Positions 19,843 to 28,874 of a DNA stretch of 64,000 nucleotides are shown piece by piece; the first letter of the stretch is position 1, and each line of letters begins with the position of its first letter. Made by a program: the position numbers and the translations under genes. Location of the stretch: the NCBI RefSeq assembly GCF_008693385.1, contig NZ_CP044065.1, positions 992,001 to 1,056,000 of the forward strand, in the 5' to 3' direction. The stretch comes from Cupriavidus pauculus (GTDB lineage Bacteria; Pseudomonadota; Gammaproteobacteria; Burkholderiales; Burkholderiaceae). Under the pieces are notes generated by a model that was not told the origin of the DNA, did not search any database, and worked only from the letters and a program-made list of their open reading frames with translations.

Positions 19843-21936
19843 ATGGCGACCGGCAAAGGTGCGGCAGCTTCCGGCAAGGAAGGCAAGTCCCAACCATTTC
19901 AGTCTGTGCCGGGGCCATTCGATCCAGCTGCATGGCTGGAATGGTCCCGTCAATGGGCCCCCGAGATGAACGGCGGCATGCCCGGTGCGGCGTTCGGTAC
20001 GCCGTTCGGTGCGCCGTTCGGTACCTTCCCCGGTGCCACCTTCCCCCATGGCCAGTTTCCCGGCGGGGCATTCCCCGGTGGCGCATTCCCTGGCGGTGCA
20101 TTCCCCGGTGGCGCATTCCCTGGCGGTGCATTCCCCGGCGGTGCATTCCCCGGCGGCGCGGCCTTCTCGGGTGAGGGCTTTCCGGGCGGCGAGGCGTTCG
20201 CGCGCATGTTCCAGCAGGCATTCGGCGGCGCGCTCGGCGGCTCGGCGGCACCGGTAAAGATCGCCCCGACGCAACTGGCGCAGATCCAGCAACGCTACTT
20301 CCACGACTTTACGCAGCTCTGGCGCGAGATGAGCGAGTCCGCCACGGCGCAGGCCAGCGCGGCCGCGGCCGGCATGAGCGGCATGAGCGGCGCGAGCGGC
20401 GCGAGTGGCAATCAGGGCGGCCCGGCGGGCGCCGCCACCAACGGCTATGCGCCCCTCAACGATCGCCGCTTCGCGAGCGACGCGTGGCGCAACAACGCGC
20501 CGTATCACTATGCCGCGGCGTTCTACCTGCTGACCGCGCGCGCGATGACCGAACTGGCCGATGCCGTCGAGGCCGACAGCAAGACGCGCCAGCGCATCCG
20601 CTTTGCGGTGTCCCAGTGGGTCGACGCGATGTCGCCGGCCAACTTCCTCGCGACCAACCCCGATGCGCAGCAGCGCCTGATCGAGTCGGGCGGCGAATCG
20701 CTGCGCGCCGGCGTTCGCAACATGCTCGAGGATCTGTCGCGCGGCAAGATCTCGCAGACCGACGACACCGCGTTCGAGGTCGGCCGCAACGTGGCCGTCA
20801 GCGAAGGCGCGGTGGTCTACGAAAACGAATACTTCCAGCTGCTCCAGTACAAGCCGCTGACCGACAAGGTCTACGCGCGGCCGCTGCTGCTGGTGCCGCC
20901 CTGCATCAACAAGTTCTACATCCTCGACCTGCAGCCCGAGAGTTCGCTCGTGCGGCATGCGGTGGAGCAGGGCCATACGGTCTTCCTCGTGTCGTGGCGC
21001 AATCCCGACGCGACCATGGCCGAGCGCACATGGGACGACTACATCGAGCACGCGGCAATCCGCGCGATCGAGGTGGCGCGCGATATCAGCGGGCAGGACC
21101 GTATCAACGTGCTGGGATTCTGCGTGGGCGGCACCATCGTCGCGACGGCCCTCGCGGTGCTGGCCGCGCGTGGCGAGCATCCGGCCGCGAGCCTCACGCT
21201 GCTGACCACGCTGCTCGACTTCAGCGATACGGGCATCCTCGACGTGTTTGTCGACGAGTCGCACGTGCAGCTGCGTGAAGCGACCATCGGCGGCACCGCG
21301 GGCGCACCGTGCGCGCTGCTGCGCGGCGTGGAACTGGCGAACACGTTCTCGTTCCTGCGTCCCAACGATCTGGTCTGGAACTACGTCGTCGACAACTACC
21401 TCAAGGGCAAGACCCCGGTCCCGTTCGACCTGCTGTTCTGGAACGGCGACGCGACCAACCTGCCGGGCCCGTGGTACTGCTGGTATCTGCGCCATACGTA
21501 TCTGCAGAACGAATTGAAGACACCGGGCAAACTGACGGTGTGCAACGCGCCGGTGGATCTCGGCGCGATCGACGTGCCGACCTACATCTACGGCTCGCGC
21601 GAGGACCATATCGTGCCGTGGACGTCCGCCTACGCCTCGACCGCGCTGCTCGAGAACAAGCTGCGCTTCGTGCTGGGCGCGTCGGGCCATATCGCCGGCG
21701 TGATCAATCCCCCGGCCAAGAAGAAGCGCAGCCACTGGACCAACGACGCCCTGCCGGGTACGGCACAGGAATGGCTGGCCGGCGCGAAGGAGCATCCCGG
21801 CAGCTGGTGGCCGGACTGGGACAACTGGCTCGGCAAGCATGCCGGGCCCAAGCGCGCGGCGCCCACGGCCTACGGCAACGCGCATTACAAGGCCATCGAG
21901 GCCGCGCCGGGCCGTTACGTGAAAGCACGCGCATAA
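19843..21936 (+). CDS. phaC: Class I poly(3-hydroxyalkanoate) synthase with expanded N-terminus
   Basis: Polymerises 3-hydroxyacyl-CoA into polyester at the granule surface. The catalytic triad is Cys427 (GFCVGG), Asp588 (GSREDHIVPW) and His616 (SGHIAGV). The spacing equals that of H16 PhaC (Cys319, Asp480, His508), so the catalytic domain is intact. The protein has 697 residues against 589 in H16. The extra ~108 lie after residue ~43 and contain a Gly/Phe/Pro-rich block with six perfect GGAFP units (20061-20160), then Ala/Gly/Ser-rich linkers. The first ~40 residues (MATGKGAAAS, then KSQPF and PGPFDPAAWLEWSRQW) and the C-terminus match H16. First gene of phaCAB. Confidence 0.95.
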   Translation: MATGKGAAASGKEGKSQPFQSVPGPFDPAAWLEWSRQWAPEMNGGMPGAAFGTPFGAPFGTFPGATFPHGQFPGGAFPGGAFPGGAFPGGAFPGGAFPGGAFPGGAAFSGEGFPGGEAFARMFQQAFGGALGGSAAPVKIAPTQLAQIQQRYFHDFTQLWREMSESATAQASAAAAGMSGMSGASGASGNQGGPAGAATNGYAPLNDRRFASDAWRNNAPYHYAAAFYLLTARAMTELADAVEADSKTRQRIRFAVSQWVDAMSPANFLATNPDAQQRLIESGGESLRAGVRNMLEDLSRGKISQTDDTAFEVGRNVAVSEGAVVYENEYFQLLQYKPLTDKVYARPLLLVPPCINKFYILDLQPESSLVRHAVEQGHTVFLVSWRNPDATMAERTWDDYIEHAAIRAIEVARDISGQDRINVLGFCVGGTIVATALAVLAARGEHPAASLTLLTTLLDFSDTGILDVFVDESHVQLREATIGGTAGAPCALLRGVELANTFSFLRPNDLVWNYVVDNYLKGKTPVPFDLLFWNGDATNLPGPWYCWYLRHTYLQNELKTPGKLTVCNAPVDLGAIDVPTYIYGSREDHIVPWTSAYASTALLENKLRFVLGASGHIAGVINPPAKKKRSHWTNDALPGTAQEWLAGAKEHPGSWWPDWDNWLGKHAGPKRAAPTAYGNAHYKAIEAAPGRYVKARA
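20061..20160 (+). repeat. Coding tandem repeat (15-base units) in phaC
   Basis: Six consecutive units coding GGAFP, with a degenerate unit on each side. Alternate units share third-position bases, giving a 30-base higher-order period. This suggests duplication of unit pairs by slippage. Confidence 0.9.
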
Positions 21937-21992
21937 ATCGAGACAAACGTCGAGACAAGCGCGGAGCACGCGCAACGCCACAGACAAGGGCA

Positions 21993-22008
21993 CCGCGGTT
22001 GGCCGCGG
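21993..22008 (+). promoter_or_regulatory. Intercistronic hairpin, phaC-phaA
   Basis: CCGCGG, TTGG loop, CCGCGG, followed by CGCTTTTC. It lies 48 bases before phaA inside the operon and could attenuate transcription or shield the phaA message. Confidence 0.45.
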
Positions 22009-22055
22009 CACCCGCTTTTCGAACCGATCTGCATATCTAATCGAGAGGATCTCAA

Positions 22056-23234
22056 ATGACTGACATCGTCATCGTTTCCGCAGCCCGTACCGGTGTGGGC
22101 AAGTTTGGTGGTTCGCTGGCCAAGATTCCGGCGCCCGAACTCGGCGCGATCGTGATCAAGGCCGCGCTCGAGCGCGCGGGGGTCAAGCCCGACCAGGTCA
22201 GCGAAGTGATCATGGGCCAGGTGCTGACGGCAGGCGCGGGCCAGAACCCGGCACGCCAGGCGTCCCGCAAGGCGGGGCTGCCCGACATGGTGCCGGCCAT
22301 GACCATCAACAAGGTTTGCGGCTCCGGCCTCAAGGCCGTGATGCTGGCCGCCAACGCGATTCTCTCGGGCGATGCCGAGATCGTCGTGGCGGGCGGCATG
22401 GAGAACATGAGCGCGGCGCCGCACGTGCTGCCGGGCTCGCGCGACGGCTTCCGCATGGGCGACGTCAAGTTGATCGACTCGATGATCGTGGACGGCCTGT
22501 GGGACGTGTACAACCAGTACCACATGGGCATCACGGCCGAGAACGTCGCCAAGGAATACGGTATCTCGCGCGAGGCGCAGGACGAGTTCGCGGTGGCTTC
22601 GCAGAACAAGGCCGAGGCCGCGCAGAAGGCGGGCCGCTTCGACGAGGAAATCGTCCCGGTGATGATTCCGCAGCGCAAGGGCGACCCCGTCGCGTTCAAG
22701 ACGGACGAGTTCGTGCGCCAGGGCGCGACGCTGGACAGCATTTCGGGCCTGAAGCCGGCCTTCGACAAGGCGGGCACGGTCACGGCCGCGAACGCCTCGG
22801 GCATCAATGACGGCGCGGCCGCGGTGGTCGTGATGTCGGCGGCCAAGGCCAAGGAACTGGGCCTGACCCCGATGGCGACGATCAAGGCGTACGCGAACGC
22901 GGGCGTGGATCCGGCCGTGATGGGTATCGGCCCGGTACCGGCTTCCAAGCGCTGCCTGTCGCGCGCGGGCTGGACCGTGGACGATCTGGACCTGATGGAG
23001 ATCAACGAGGCGTTCGCCGCGCAGGCGCTGGCCGTGCATCAGCAAATGGGCTGGGACACCTCGAAGATCAACGTGAACGGTGGTGCCATCGCGATCGGTC
23101 ACCCGATCGGCGCGTCGGGCTGCCGTATCCTCGTCACGCTGCTGCACGAGATGAAGCGCCGCGATGCCAAGAAGGGGCTGGCTTCGCTGTGTATCGGCGG
23201 CGGCATGGGTGTCGCGCTGGCCGTGGAGCGGTGA
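22056..23234 (+). CDS. phaA: Acetyl-CoA acetyltransferase (beta-ketothiolase) PhaA
   Basis: Condenses two acetyl-CoA to acetoacetyl-CoA, the first step of polyhydroxybutyrate synthesis. At 392 residues it is one shorter than H16 PhaA as I recall it. Nucleophile Cys88 is in NKVCGSG, with His349 in GHPIGASG and the general base Cys379 in CIGGG. Second gene of the pha operon, 119 bases after phaC. A good ribosome site, GAGAGGA, precedes the ATG. Confidence 0.95.
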   Translation: MTDIVIVSAARTGVGKFGGSLAKIPAPELGAIVIKAALERAGVKPDQVSEVIMGQVLTAGAGQNPARQASRKAGLPDMVPAMTINKVCGSGLKAVMLAANAILSGDAEIVVAGGMENMSAAPHVLPGSRDGFRMGDVKLIDSMIVDGLWDVYNQYHMGITAENVAKEYGISREAQDEFAVASQNKAEAAQKAGRFDEEIVPVMIPQRKGDPVAFKTDEFVRQGATLDSISGLKPAFDKAGTVTAANASGINDGAAAVVVMSAAKAKELGLTPMATIKAYANAGVDPAVMGIGPVPASKRCLSRAGWTVDDLDLMEINEAFAAQALAVHQQMGWDTSKINVNGGAIAIGHPIGASGCRILVTLLHEMKRRDAKKGLASLCIGGGMGVALAVER

Positions 23235-23260
23235 GGGGTTTCCACAGGCAATCAATGATC

Positions 23261-23277
23261 GTCGATCGCCGATCGAC
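23261..23277 (+). promoter_or_regulatory. Intercistronic hairpin, phaA-phaB
   Basis: GTCGATC, GCC loop, GATCGAC is a perfect inverted repeat within a run of GATCG/TCGAC motifs 32 bases before phaB. Its role is unknown; mRNA processing or differential stability is possible. Confidence 0.45.
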
Positions 23278-23308
23278 AATCGACAATAAAGCCAACTAGG
23301 AGCGAATG

Positions 23309-24049
23309 ATGACTCAGCGCATTGCATATGTGACCGGCGGCATGGGCGGTATCGGGACCGCGATTTGCCAGCGTCTGGCACGGGACGGCTTCAAGGTCGT
23401 GGCGGGCTGCGGCCCGAATTCGCCGCGCCGCGAGAAGTGGCTGGAGCAGCAACGCGCGCTCGGTTTCGAATTCGTGGCATCCGAAGGGAATGTCGCGGAC
23501 TGGGATTCGACCAAGGCCGCGTTCGACAAGGTGAAGGCCGAGGTCGGCGAGGTAGACGTGCTGATCAACAACGCCGGCATCACGCGCGACGTGGTGTTCC
23601 GCAAGATGACGCGCGCCGACTGGGACGCCGTGATCGACACGAACCTGACCTCGCTGTTCAACGTGACCAAGCAGGTCATCGACGGCATGGCGGATCGTGG
23701 CTTCGGCCGCATCGTCAATATCTCGTCGGTCAACGGCCAGAAGGGCCAGTTCGGCCAGACGAACTACTCGACGGCCAAGGCCGGCCTGCATGGCTTCACG
23801 ATGGCGCTGGCGCAGGAAATGGCCACGAAGGGCGTGACCGTGAACACCGTGTCGCCGGGCTATATCGCCACGGACATGGTCAAGGCGATCCGACAGGACG
23901 TGCTCGACAAGATCGTTGCCACGATTCCGGTCAAGCGCCTGGGCCTGCCCGAGGAAATCGCATCGATCTGCTCGTGGCTGTCCTCGGACGAATCGGGCTT
24001 CTCGACCGGCGCGGACTTCTCGCTCAACGGTGGTCTGCATATGGGGTGA
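23309..24049 (+). CDS. phaB: Acetoacetyl-CoA reductase (NADPH) PhaB
   Basis: Reduces acetoacetyl-CoA to (R)-3-hydroxybutyryl-CoA for PhaC. Short-chain dehydrogenase of 246 residues, the H16 length. The coenzyme loop is TGGMGGIG (residues 9-16), the family NNAG is at 87-90, and the catalytic Ser140, Tyr153 and Lys157 are in place. AGGAG lies ahead of two adjacent ATGs; the second (23309) gives the family start MTQRIAYVTGG. Last gene of phaCAB, followed by a strong terminator. Confidence 0.95.
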   Translation: MTQRIAYVTGGMGGIGTAICQRLARDGFKVVAGCGPNSPRREKWLEQQRALGFEFVASEGNVADWDSTKAAFDKVKAEVGEVDVLINNAGITRDVVFRKMTRADWDAVIDTNLTSLFNVTKQVIDGMADRGFGRIVNISSVNGQKGQFGQTNYSTAKAGLHGFTMALAQEMATKGVTVNTVSPGYIATDMVKAIRQDVLDKIVATIPVKRLGLPEEIASICSWLSSDESGFSTGADFSLNGGLHMG

Positions 24050-24375
24050 TCGCCTGACGATCATGGGCTGATTGCGGCGGCGCAGCCAGCGCGGTGCACA
24101 AGCATCGCGTTCCACGCCATGGCGGTTCGTCGCGTTCGTCGACGAACCGCCGTTTTTATTCGATAACGCCGCGTTTCCGCGTAGGTCTACCGGACGGTAT
24201 GCTGCGGGTTTTCCTTAACCGTGCCTGCTTTCCATAGTGCTTTCTTGAGCATAGAATCAGGGCAGCGGCGCAGTGGACGCCGGATTGCGCGCTGCATCCC
24301 TTGCAGCGCAGCAACGGATCTCAGCGATGGTCCGGCACCTGCCGGGCATCAGCGACGACAAAGGATAGAGCGACG
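24050..24375 (+). promoter_or_regulatory. 326-base phaB-phaR intergenic region with phaR promoter
   Basis: No gene seen. The first part carries the phaCAB terminator (24121-24160). A promoter candidate follows: TTTCCA at 24229-24234, a 17-base spacer, TAGAAT at 24252-24257, about 120 bases before phaR. PhaR proteins repress their own genes, so an operator is expected near here, but I cannot point to a convincing one. Confidence 0.45.
24121..24160 (+). terminator. phaCAB intrinsic terminator
   Basis: A perfect 12-base-pair stem, GGCGGTTCGTCG (24121-24132) with CGACGAACCGCC (24140-24151), and a 7-base loop, followed directly by GTTTTTATT. Confidence 0.95.
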
Positions 24376-24930
24376 ATGGCCACGACAAAGAAAGGCGCAG
24401 AGCGACTGATCAAGAAGTATCCCAATCGCAGGCTCTACGATACGCAGACCAGTACCTACATCACCCTCGCGGACGTCAAGCAGCTGGTCATGGACTCGGA
24501 AGAGTTCAAGGTGGTTGACGCCAAGTCCGGCGAGGAACTCACGCGCAGCATCCTGCTGCAGATCATCCTGGAAGAAGAAACCGGCGGCGTGCCGATGTTC
24601 TCGAGCGCGATGCTCTCGCAGATCATCCGTTTCTACGGCCACGCGATGCAGGGCATGATGGGCACCTATCTGGAAAAGAACATCCAGGCGTTCATCGACA
24701 TCCAGAGCAAGCTCGCCGAGAACTCGAAGGGCCTGTATTCGGGCGAAGCCTTCAGCCCCGACATGTGGTCGCAGTTCATGAACATGCAGGGCCCGATGAT
24801 GCAGGGGATGATGAGCAACTACATCGAGCAGAGCAAGAACCTGTTCGTGCAGATGCAGGAGCAGATGCAGAGCCAGGCCAAGAACATGTTCGGGACCTTC
24901 CCGTTCAATCAGCAGGATCCCAAGAAATAA
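24376..24930 (+). CDS. phaR: Polyhydroxyalkanoate synthesis repressor PhaR
   Basis: Binds DNA and polyester granules. It represses phasin genes and its own gene until granules titrate it away. The 184 residues hold the N-terminal DNA-binding domain (RLIKKYPNRRLYDTQTSTYITLADVKQLV) and the PHB accumulation region (FKVVDAKSGEELTRSILLQIILEEE). The C-terminus is Met/Gln-rich and amphipathic (residues ~130-175), fitting granule contact. It has its own promoter and terminator, separate from phaCAB. Confidence 0.95.
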   Translation: MATTKKGAERLIKKYPNRRLYDTQTSTYITLADVKQLVMDSEEFKVVDAKSGEELTRSILLQIILEEETGGVPMFSSAMLSQIIRFYGHAMQGMMGTYLEKNIQAFIDIQSKLAENSKGLYSGEAFSPDMWSQFMNMQGPMMQGMMSNYIEQSKNLFVQMQEQMQSQAKNMFGTFPFNQQDPKK

Positions 24931-24953
24931 ATCCCGCCTTCCGGCGATGCCAT

Positions 24954-24980
24954 CGGGCAGCCTTGCGCGCTGCCCGTTTT
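24954..24980 (+). terminator. phaR intrinsic terminator
   Basis: CGGGCAGC (24954-24961) pairs with GCTGCCCG (24969-24976) over a 7-base loop, then TTTT. Confidence 0.85.
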
Positions 24981-25054
24981 CGTTGGCGCAAACAAGGTAA
25001 CATCGCGGTCTTTCAAGGCAACGGCGCCCGAGGCAACTCAGACGCCGTTCTCGT

Positions 25055-26038
25055 ATGAGCCAGTTGTTTCTTGCACCGATGGAAGGGCTCGCGGACTATG
25101 TCCTGCGGGACGTATTGACGCGCACAGGCGGATTCGACGGGTGCGTGTCGGAATTCGTCCGGGTGACGGGTTCGGTGCTTCCCATGCGGGTCTACGAGCG
25201 GGACACGCCCGAAATCCTCGACGGCGGCCGCACCGCGAGCGGCACGCCGATGGTGATTCAGCTGCTCGGCAGCGACCCGGAATGGATGGCGGTGAATGCG
25301 GCCCGCGCGGCGAGCCTGTCGCCGTATGGCGTCGATCTGAACTTCGGCTGCCCCGCGAAAGTCGTCAACCGGCACGGTGGCGGCGCCATGCTGCTGGCGG
25401 ATCCCGAGCAGCTGAACCGAATCGTGTCGTCCGTGCGCGCAGCCGTGCCGGCCGGCATCGCCGTGACCGCAAAAATGCGGCTGGGCGTGTCCGACACCTC
25501 GCTTGCCATCGACTGCGCGACGGCGCTGGCGGAAGGCGGCGCGGCACACCTGGTCGTCCATGCCAGAACCCGTGACGATGGTTACCGGCCGCCGGCCCAC
25601 TGGGAGTGGATTGCACGGATCGACGACGCGGTGGATGTTCCGGTCATCGCCAACGGCGATGTCTGGGCCGTGGCGGACTGGCAGCGGTGCAGGGCGGTGA
25701 GTGGCTGCGCGGACGTGATGATCGGGCGCGGCGCCGTGTCGGACCCGTTCCTGGCGTTGCGTATCCGTGGACGGGTGGATCCGGTGCCTTCCGGCGAAGA
25801 ATGGCCGGCCGTGCTCGGTCTGCTCGACGACTACCTGAGAAAGCTGCAAGCGCGCGTGACGCCTCGCCACGAGCATGGACGCGTCAAGATGTGGCTCAGC
25901 TATCTCAAGCGGACCTGGCCGCAAGCGGCCGAGCTGCACACCGCGATCCGGTACCTCCAGGATTCGCGCGATATTCTCGAAGTCATCGCTGGCGCCATGT
26001 CAGGTATCGGGCACCGAGAAACTTTGGCAAACGGTTAA
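25055..26038 (+). CDS. dusC: tRNA-dihydrouridine synthase, DusC type
   Basis: FMN/NADPH enzyme that reduces a D-loop uridine of tRNA (U16 in the DusC group). The 327 residues start MSQLFLAPMEGLADYVLRD. The catalytic Cys99 lies in DLNFGCPAKVVNRHGGGA. AKMRLG, a VHARTR-type phosphate site and IGRGAVSDP follow. GCPAK and the NRHGGGAMLL stretch resemble DusC rather than DusA or DusB. It sits between phaR and rimO; the functional link is translation/RNA modification with rimO rather than polyester. Confidence 0.9.
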   Translation: MSQLFLAPMEGLADYVLRDVLTRTGGFDGCVSEFVRVTGSVLPMRVYERDTPEILDGGRTASGTPMVIQLLGSDPEWMAVNAARAASLSPYGVDLNFGCPAKVVNRHGGGAMLLADPEQLNRIVSSVRAAVPAGIAVTAKMRLGVSDTSLAIDCATALAEGGAAHLVVHARTRDDGYRPPAHWEWIARIDDAVDVPVIANGDVWAVADWQRCRAVSGCADVMIGRGAVSDPFLALRIRGRVDPVPSGEEWPAVLGLLDDYLRKLQARVTPRHEHGRVKMWLSYLKRTWPQAAELHTAIRYLQDSRDILEVIAGAMSGIGHRETLANG

Positions 26039-26107
26039 AATGCTCGATTGGCTTCGAATCGCTGGGCGGCCATGTCTCGCTCCGCACGTCCCACATTGGA
26101 TTGATCT

Positions 26108-27490
26108 GTGAAAAACCCTTTAGAATCAACGACTAAAAAAGACCGTATTCCAAATGTGGGATTCGTGAGCCTTGGCTGCCCCAAGGCCCTCGTGGACTCG
26201 GAGCAGATCATCACGCAGCTGCGTGCCGAGGGGTACGCGATCAGCGGGACCTACGACGGTGCCGATCTCGTGGTGGTCAATACCTGCGGCTTTATCGACG
26301 AAGCCGTGCAGGAGAGCCTGGATGCCATCGGCGAGGCGCTGACGGAGAACGGCAAGGTGATCGTTACGGGCTGCCTGGGCGCGAAGAAGGATGCCGCGGG
26401 GCACGACATCGTGTCGTCGGTGCACCCGAAGGTGCTGGCCGTGACCGGTCCCCACGCGCTGGGCGAGGTCATGCAGGCCGTGCACACGCACCTGCCCAAG
26501 CCGCACGATCCGTTCACGGACCTCGTGCCGGCCGCCGGCATCAAGCTGACGCCGAAGCATTACGCCTACCTGAAGATTTCCGAAGGCTGCAACCATCGCT
26601 GCTCGTTCTGCATCATCCCGTCGATGCGCGGCGACCTCGTGTCGCGCCCGGTGGCCGAGGTGATGCTCGAGGCCGAGAACCTGTTCAAGGCCGGTGTGAA
26701 GGAACTGCTCGTGATCTCGCAGGACACGAGCGCGTACGGCGTGGACGTGAAATACCGCACGGGCTTCTGGGCCGGCCGTCCGCTCAAGACGCGCATGACC
26801 GAACTCGTGGCCGCGCTCGGCGAGCTGGCCGCGCAGTACGGCGCGTGGGTGCGCCTGCACTACGTCTACCCGTATCCGCACGTGGACGAGATCATTCCGC
26901 TGATGTCGCAGGGCCATGTGCTGCCGTACCTCGACGTGCCGCTGCAGCACGCGCATCCGGACGTGCTCAAGCGCATGAAGCGCCCGGCCAACGCCGAGAA
27001 GACGATGGACCGGATTCGCGCCTGGCGCGAGATCTGCCCGGAACTGACCATCCGCAGCACGTTCATCGCGGGGTTCCCGGGCGAGACCGAGGAAGAGTTC
27101 CAGACGCTGCTCGACTTTATCGCCGAAGCCGAACTGGACCGCGTGGGCTGCTTCGCCTATTCGCCGGTGGAGGGCGCCACGGCCAACGATCTGCCGGGCG
27201 CGCTGCCCGACGAGGTTCGCGAGGAGCGCCGCGCGCGCTTCATGGAAGTCGCCGAGGAGGTTTCGGCGCGCCGTCTGCAGCGCAAGGTGGGGCAGACGCT
27301 GCGGGTGCTCGTCGACGAGCTCAATCAGGATGGCGGTATCGGCCGGTCTTCGGCCGATGCGCCCGAGATCGACGGCCTCGTGTATATCGCGCCGGCCACC
27401 AAGACATCGCAGCGCTACCGTGCGGGGGAGTTCGTGCAGGTAAAGATCACCGGTGCCGACGGTCACGACCTCTGGGGCGAGATCGCCTGA
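26108..27490 (+). CDS. rimO: Ribosomal protein S12 methylthiotransferase RimO
   Basis: Radical-SAM enzyme that methylthiolates an Asp of ribosomal protein S12. The 460 residues have the UPF0004 cluster ligands Cys24, Cys60 and Cys89. The radical-SAM CxxxCxxC is Cys161, Cys165 and Cys168 ([15 protein letters not shown]), and a C-terminal TRAM domain begins near residue 385. A GTG start at 26108 is used; there is no in-frame ATG before the conserved [16 protein letters not shown]. The conserved core begins at residue ~17. Confidence 0.95.
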   Translation: MKNPLESTTKKDRIPNVGFVSLGCPKALVDSEQIITQLRAEGYAISGTYDGADLVVVNTCGFIDEAVQESLDAIGEALTENGKVIVTGCLGAKKDAAGHDIVSSVHPKVLAVTGPHALGEVMQAVHTHLPKPHDPFTDLVPAAGIKLTPKHYAYLKISEGCNHRCSFCIIPSMRGDLVSRPVAEVMLEAENLFKAGVKELLVISQDTSAYGVDVKYRTGFWAGRPLKTRMTELVAALGELAAQYGAWVRLHYVYPYPHVDEIIPLMSQGHVLPYLDVPLQHAHPDVLKRMKRPANAEKTMDRIRAWREICPELTIRSTFIAGFPGETEEEFQTLLDFIAEAELDRVGCFAYSPVEGATANDLPGALPDEVREERRARFMEVAEEVSARRLQRKVGQTLRVLVDELNQDGGIGRSSADAPEIDGLVYIAPATKTSQRYRAGEFVQVKITGADGHDLWGEIA

Positions 27491-27502
27491 CGTCGCTAGT
27501 CC

Positions 27503-27520
27503 TCCTACGAAGTTGTAGGA
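27503..27520 (+). terminator. Weak hairpin after rimO
   Basis: TCCTAC, GAAGTT loop, GTAGGA, 12 bases past the rimO stop. There is no T-run, so termination would be partial. Confidence 0.35.
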
Positions 27521-27533
27521 TGATTAGGTAATA

Positions 27534-27569
27534 GTACGATCGTTCGCTGCCCCCGGCCGGGGATATACT
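27534..27569 (+). promoter_or_regulatory. bktB promoter with palindromic operator candidate
   Basis: GTACGATCGTTC (27534-27545) is a near-perfect palindrome with core ACGATCGT. It occupies the -35 position relative to TATACT at 27564-27569. Between them lies the perfect palindrome CCCCGGCCGGGG (27551-27562). The arrangement suggests a dimeric repressor (TetR-like in form) controlling bktB; the protein is unknown. Confidence 0.5.
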
Positions 27570-27600
27570 GTGCGCCGCAACATCAATCATGGAGACAGAC

Positions 27601-28785
27601 ATGACGCGTGAAGTGGTGGTGGTAAGCGGCGTTCGTACCGCAATCGGAACGTTTGGCGGCGCGCTCAAGGACGTGGCGCCGACCGACCTCGGCGCCCTGG
27701 TCGTGCGCGAGTCGCTGGCCCGCGCGGGCGTGAGCGGCGACGACGTGGGGCACGTGGTGTTCGGCAACGTGATCCATACCGAGCCGAAGGACATGTATCT
27801 GGCCCGCGTGGCCGCGGTGCAGGGCGGCGTGTCGATCCACGCGCCCGCGCTGACGCTGAACCGCCTGTGCGGCTCCGGCCTGCAGGCCATCGTGAGCGCG
27901 GCGCAGACGATCCTGCTCGGCGACGCCGACGTGGCGATCGGCGGCGGTGCCGAAAGCATGAGCCGCGCCCCCTATCTCGCGCCGGCCGCCCGCTGGGGCG
28001 CGCGCATGGGCGATGCCAGGCTGCTGGACATGATGCTCGGCGCGCTGCACGATCCGTTCCACAACATCCATATGGGCGTCACGGCCGAGAACGTCGCGAA
28101 GGAATACGACATCTCGCGCGGCCAGCAGGACGAGACCGCCCTCGAGTCGCACCGCCGCGCGTCCGCGGCGATCCGTGCCGGGTATTTCAAGGATCAGATC
28201 GTTCCGGTGACCGTGAAGTCCCGCAAGGGCGACGTCGTGTTCGATACCGACGAGCACGTGCGTCACGACGCGAAGATCGAGGACATGACCAAGCTCAAGC
28301 CCGTGTTCGCGAAGGAGAACGGCACGGTCACGGCCGGCAATGCCTCGGGGCTGAACGACGCGGCGGCGGCGGTCGTGCTGATGGAGCGCGCCGAAGCCGA
28401 GCGCCGTGGCCTGAAGCCGCTCGCGCGCCTGGTCTCGTACGGCCACGCGGGGGTCGATCCGAAGACCATGGGCATCGGTCCCGTGCCGGCGACGAAGATC
28501 GCGCTCGAGCGCGCCGGCCTGACGGTCGCGGACCTCGACGTGATCGAGGCCAACGAGGCGTTTGCCGCGCAGGCCTGCGCGGTGACCAAGGCGCTGGGGC
28601 TCGATCCGGCCAAGGTCAACCCGAACGGTTCGGGTATCTCGCTGGGCCATCCGATCGGGGCCACGGGCGCGCTGATCACGGTCAAGGCCGTGCACGAACT
28701 GCAGCGCGTGCAGGGCCGTTATGCGCTCGTGACGATGTGCATCGGGGGCGGGCAGGGCATCGCCGCGATTTTCGAGCGCATCTAG
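27601..28785 (+). CDS. bktB: Beta-ketothiolase BktB
   Basis: Thiolase with broad chain use. In C. necator it makes 3-ketovaleryl-CoA from propionyl-CoA plus acetyl-CoA for copolymer synthesis, and also takes part in degradation. The 394 residues align over their full length with my recall of H16 BktB. The nucleophile is Cys90 (NRLCGSG), with GHPIGATG and CIGGGQG at the C-terminal active site. GGAGACAGAC precedes ATG 27601. It lies downstream of phaCAB-phaR as in H16 and has its own promoter. Confidence 0.94.
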   Translation: MTREVVVVSGVRTAIGTFGGALKDVAPTDLGALVVRESLARAGVSGDDVGHVVFGNVIHTEPKDMYLARVAAVQGGVSIHAPALTLNRLCGSGLQAIVSAAQTILLGDADVAIGGGAESMSRAPYLAPAARWGARMGDARLLDMMLGALHDPFHNIHMGVTAENVAKEYDISRGQQDETALESHRRASAAIRAGYFKDQIVPVTVKSRKGDVVFDTDEHVRHDAKIEDMTKLKPVFAKENGTVTAGNASGLNDAAAAVVLMERAEAERRGLKPLARLVSYGHAGVDPKTMGIGPVPATKIALERAGLTVADLDVIEANEAFAAQACAVTKALGLDPAKVNPNGSGISLGHPIGATGALITVKAVHELQRVQGRYALVTMCIGGGQGIAAIFERI

Positions 28786-28874
28786 TTCAAGCGTATCTCA
28801 CATCGCATCCTGCAGGCCATCTGCGGGTAAACTGGCGGCGCATTCCTCTTTCCATCGTTTCATCGAGGTCGATC

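Noticed and set aside
20061-20160. Considered as a CRISPR-like or intergenic repeat array
   Set aside because: Units are contiguous with no spacers, are in frame and lie inside phaC.
19765-22011. A 748-codon open frame opposite phaC
   Set aside because: Antisense shadow; its GECATRECA-like repeat is only the reverse reading of the phaC GGAFP repeat.
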